NCBI RefSeq assembly: GCF_019711595.1 | Contig: NZ_JAIGNR010000003.1 | Coordinates: 124,001 to 188,000, forward strand | Origin: Qipengyuania sphaerica | GTDB taxonomy: Bacteria; Pseudomonadota; Alphaproteobacteria; Sphingomonadales; Sphingomonadaceae | DNA: 64,000 nt | Direction of reading: 5' to 3' | Part shown: in pieces, positions 62,632 to 64,000 of the stretch | Position numbering within the stretch: the stretch's first letter is position 1 | Layout of the letters: each line of letters begins with the position of its first letter | The notes under the pieces: generated by a model | The model's input: the letters and a program-made list of their open reading frames with translations, nothing else | The model's database searches: none | Told to the model about the DNA's origin: nothing | Made by a program: the position numbers and the translations under genes

Positions 62632-63624
62632 ATGGCTACAAACGCATCCGATCCCTATTCCACTCTTGGCGTCCAGCGCTCCGCGTCCGAGAAGGACATC
62701 AAGAGCGCCTATCGCAAGCTTGCGAAGGAACTGCATCCCGACCGCAACAAAGACAATCCCAAGGCGGCGGAGAGGTTCTCCGACGTGACCAAGGCCTATG
62801 ACCTGCTGTCGGACAAGGACAAGCGCGCGCAGTTCGACCGCGGTGAGATCGACATGGAAGGCAATCCGACCAATCCCTTTGCAGGAGGAGGATTTGGGGG
62901 CGGCGGCTTCGGTGGCGGTGGGTTCCGCGGCGCCGGAGCTGGCGGCCAGCGCGGTTTCCGGGCGGAAGACTTCCAGGGCTTCGGCAACGAACAGGTCGAT
63001 CTCGGCGATATCTTCGAGGGTCTGTTCGGCGGCGGTCGTGGCGGCGGGCGCGGCGGGGCCCGCCCCGGTGCAGACCCCTTCGGCGGCAGGCGCGCCCCGC
63101 CCCCCAAGGGCGCCGACATCACCTATACCTTGCGCATCTCGATGGTCGAGGCGGCAACGCTCGCCGAGCAGCGCATTACGCTCGCCGATGGCAAGACCAT
63201 CGACCTCAAGCTGCCCAAGGGCGTCGAGGACGGCACGCAGATGCGCCTCAAGGGCAAGGGCGAACAGGGCCCGGGCGGTGCGGGCGACGGGATCATCACG
63301 ATCAGGATCGACAGGCACAAGCTCTACCAGCGCGACGGGTTCGACGTCCGCTTCGACCTGCCGATCACGCTCGACGAGGCGGTAAACGGCGGCAAGGTCC
63401 GCGTGCCCACGGTCGACGGTCCGGTGATGATGACGATCAAGGCAGGGACCAGCGGCGGCACCGTGCTGCGCCTCAAGGGCAAGGGCTTCACGAAGAAGGA
63501 CGGCAGCCGGGGGGATCAGCTGGTCACGCTCGAAATCCAGCTTCCGCAAGACCTTGGCGAACTTGCCAAGCGGCTCGATGGGTGGAAGGACGAGAGCGAC
63601 CCGCGCAGCAAGCTCCAGGTGTAA
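62632..63624 (+). CDS. DnaJ-class co-chaperone, CbpA-like
   Basis: 330 aa. J-domain (6-70) with HPD at 35-37; a Gly/Phe-rich linker (82-118); no cysteine zinc domain; then the DnaJ C-terminal peptide-binding domains (ITYTLRISMVEAATLAEQR, LPKGVEDGTQMRLKGKGEQG, LPITLDEAVNGGKVRVPT, LRLKGKGF). It belongs to the type II (CbpA) group, stimulating DnaK. Stand-alone; grpE and dnaK are not in view. Confidence 0.94.
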   Translation: MATNASDPYSTLGVQRSASEKDIKSAYRKLAKELHPDRNKDNPKAAERFSDVTKAYDLLSDKDKRAQFDRGEIDMEGNPTNPFAGGGFGGGGFGGGGFRGAGAGGQRGFRAEDFQGFGNEQVDLGDIFEGLFGGGRGGGRGGARPGADPFGGRRAPPPKGADITYTLRISMVEAATLAEQRITLADGKTIDLKLPKGVEDGTQMRLKGKGEQGPGGAGDGIITIRIDRHKLYQRDGFDVRFDLPITLDEAVNGGKVRVPTVDGPVMMTIKAGTSGGTVLRLKGKGFTKKDGSRGDQLVTLEIQLPQDLGELAKRLDGWKDESDPRSKLQV

Positions 63625-64000
63625 CCTGTCCGAAGCCGATCTCCCGCCAGCCAAGGAACGCGAAGTCCATTCGCTGTCCCCGGAGGCGCGCAGGAAGGAA
63701 GCGAGCCACCTGCGCGGACGGCTCAAGGAGCATGTCGGCCCCGGCACCCGCGCATGGGACGTGGCAAAGCGCACGCTGGTCGGCACGTACAACGACGGCT
63801 TCATCCACGCCGGCAACCTCGCCTATCTCGCCATGCTGGCGATCTTCCCCTTCTTCATTCTCGGCGCGGCGATCTTTTCCGCCATCGGCGAGGAAAGCGA
63901 GCGCGCTGCGACCATCAACGCGGTGTTGTTCGCGCTGCCCCCCGTCGTCGGCAATGTCATCGAGCCGGTCGCGCGCGACGTCATCCAGGCGCGCAACGGG
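63578..64000 (+). CDS. YihY/BrkB-family membrane protein, N-terminal part (runs off window)
   Basis: At least 141 codons before the window ends. A hydrophilic N-terminus (LSPEARRKEASHLRGRLKEHVGPGTRAWDVAKRTL), then VGTYNDGFIHAGNLAYLAMLAIFPFFILGAAIF, the signature first helix of YihY/virulence-factor-BrkB proteins of unknown transport role. The start is uncertain: ATG 63578 is in frame but inside dnaJ and without a ribosome site; CTG 63626 after AGGTG lies where relatives begin; GTG 63761 would cut conserved residues. Nothing can be said about the rest. Confidence 0.8.
   Translation, partial: MGGRTRATRAASSRCNLSEADLPPAKEREVHSLSPEARRKEASHLRGRLKEHVGPGTRAWDVAKRTLVGTYNDGFIHAGNLAYLAMLAIFPFFILGAAIFSAIGEESERAATINAVLFALPPVVGNVIEPVARDVIQARNG

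Overview
This is a gene-dense, high-GC stretch of chromosome from an alphaproteobacterium, almost certainly a sphingomonad of the Erythrobacteraceae (Erythrobacter/Qipengyuania/Altererythrobacter type). The evidence is MipZ and SciP cell-cycle proteins, a petABC cytochrome bc1 operon, a TonB/ExbB/multiple-ExbD cluster of sphingomonad type, a class II FBPase next to homoserine dehydrogenase, an ETF operon, and many GTG/TTG starts with 4-base ATGA/GTGA overlaps. I see no prophage, IS element, CRISPR array, rRNA or plasmid feature. The content is mostly core metabolism and cell envelope, with several conserved proteins of unknown function.

Layout. 1-5.3 kb: minus-strand prs (partial), a DUF6544 protein, glpX, hom, a YbgC-like thioesterase and a secreted protein; one plus-strand secreted protein sits between glpX and hom. 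5.3-8.9 kb: tonB, exbB and three exbD paralogues with RNA-structure candidates between them. 8.9-15.6 kb: an Lhr-type ligase-associated helicase, a 78-aa protein, a mipZ / membrane J-domain / phosphomannomutase operon, panC and tRNA-Gly. 15.6-25.1 kb (minus): an OmpA-like lipoprotein coupled to a CPA-type antiporter, apt, petABC, pgeF and pepN. 25.2-31.7 kb: an epimerase-like protein, DMT exporter, threonine aldolase, GNAT, a pair of bacterial PH-domain proteins, acyl-CoA dehydrogenase and tRNA-Thr. 31.8-40.6 kb (plus): gpmA, purEK, folA, ribF, a GDPD-like protein, ileS, lspA and a lipoprotein in near-continuous overlap. 40.5-48.3 kb: CorC-like protein, OmpA-family lipoprotein, CysQ-like phosphatase, sucC, DUF6265 protein, etfBA and an orphan TonB-C protein. 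48.3-55.3 kb (minus): an RND efflux pair with DUF445, YeaQ-type protein, sciP and its small upstream partner. 55.4-64 kb: mnmA, gmd-fcl, a Cys-rich membrane protein divergent from a lipoprotein serine hydrolase, PhzF-like, CDF transporter, pdxH, a CbpA-like DnaJ, and the start of a YihY/BrkB protein.

How it works together. The window supplies envelope energisation (TonB-ExbB-ExbD), the bc1 complex, electron input from acyl-CoA dehydrogenases through ETF, outer-membrane lipoproteins with their signal peptidase, purine/folate/flavin/pantothenate/PLP cofactor synthesis, GDP-fucose supply, and two cell-cycle regulators (MipZ, SciP).

No clearly new multi-gene system is evident. The most interesting signals are small-scale: apt has no ATG/GTG/TTG start where homology demands one and sits directly behind the petC terminator; a perfect hairpin abuts the acyl-CoA dehydrogenase start behind an array of hairpins after tRNA-Thr; the etfA terminator arm doubles as the Shine-Dalgarno of the next gene; possible alternative hairpins precede tonB; and palindromes lie upstream of etfBA and after panC. 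All RNA-structure calls are by eye from base complementarity, without folding energies.
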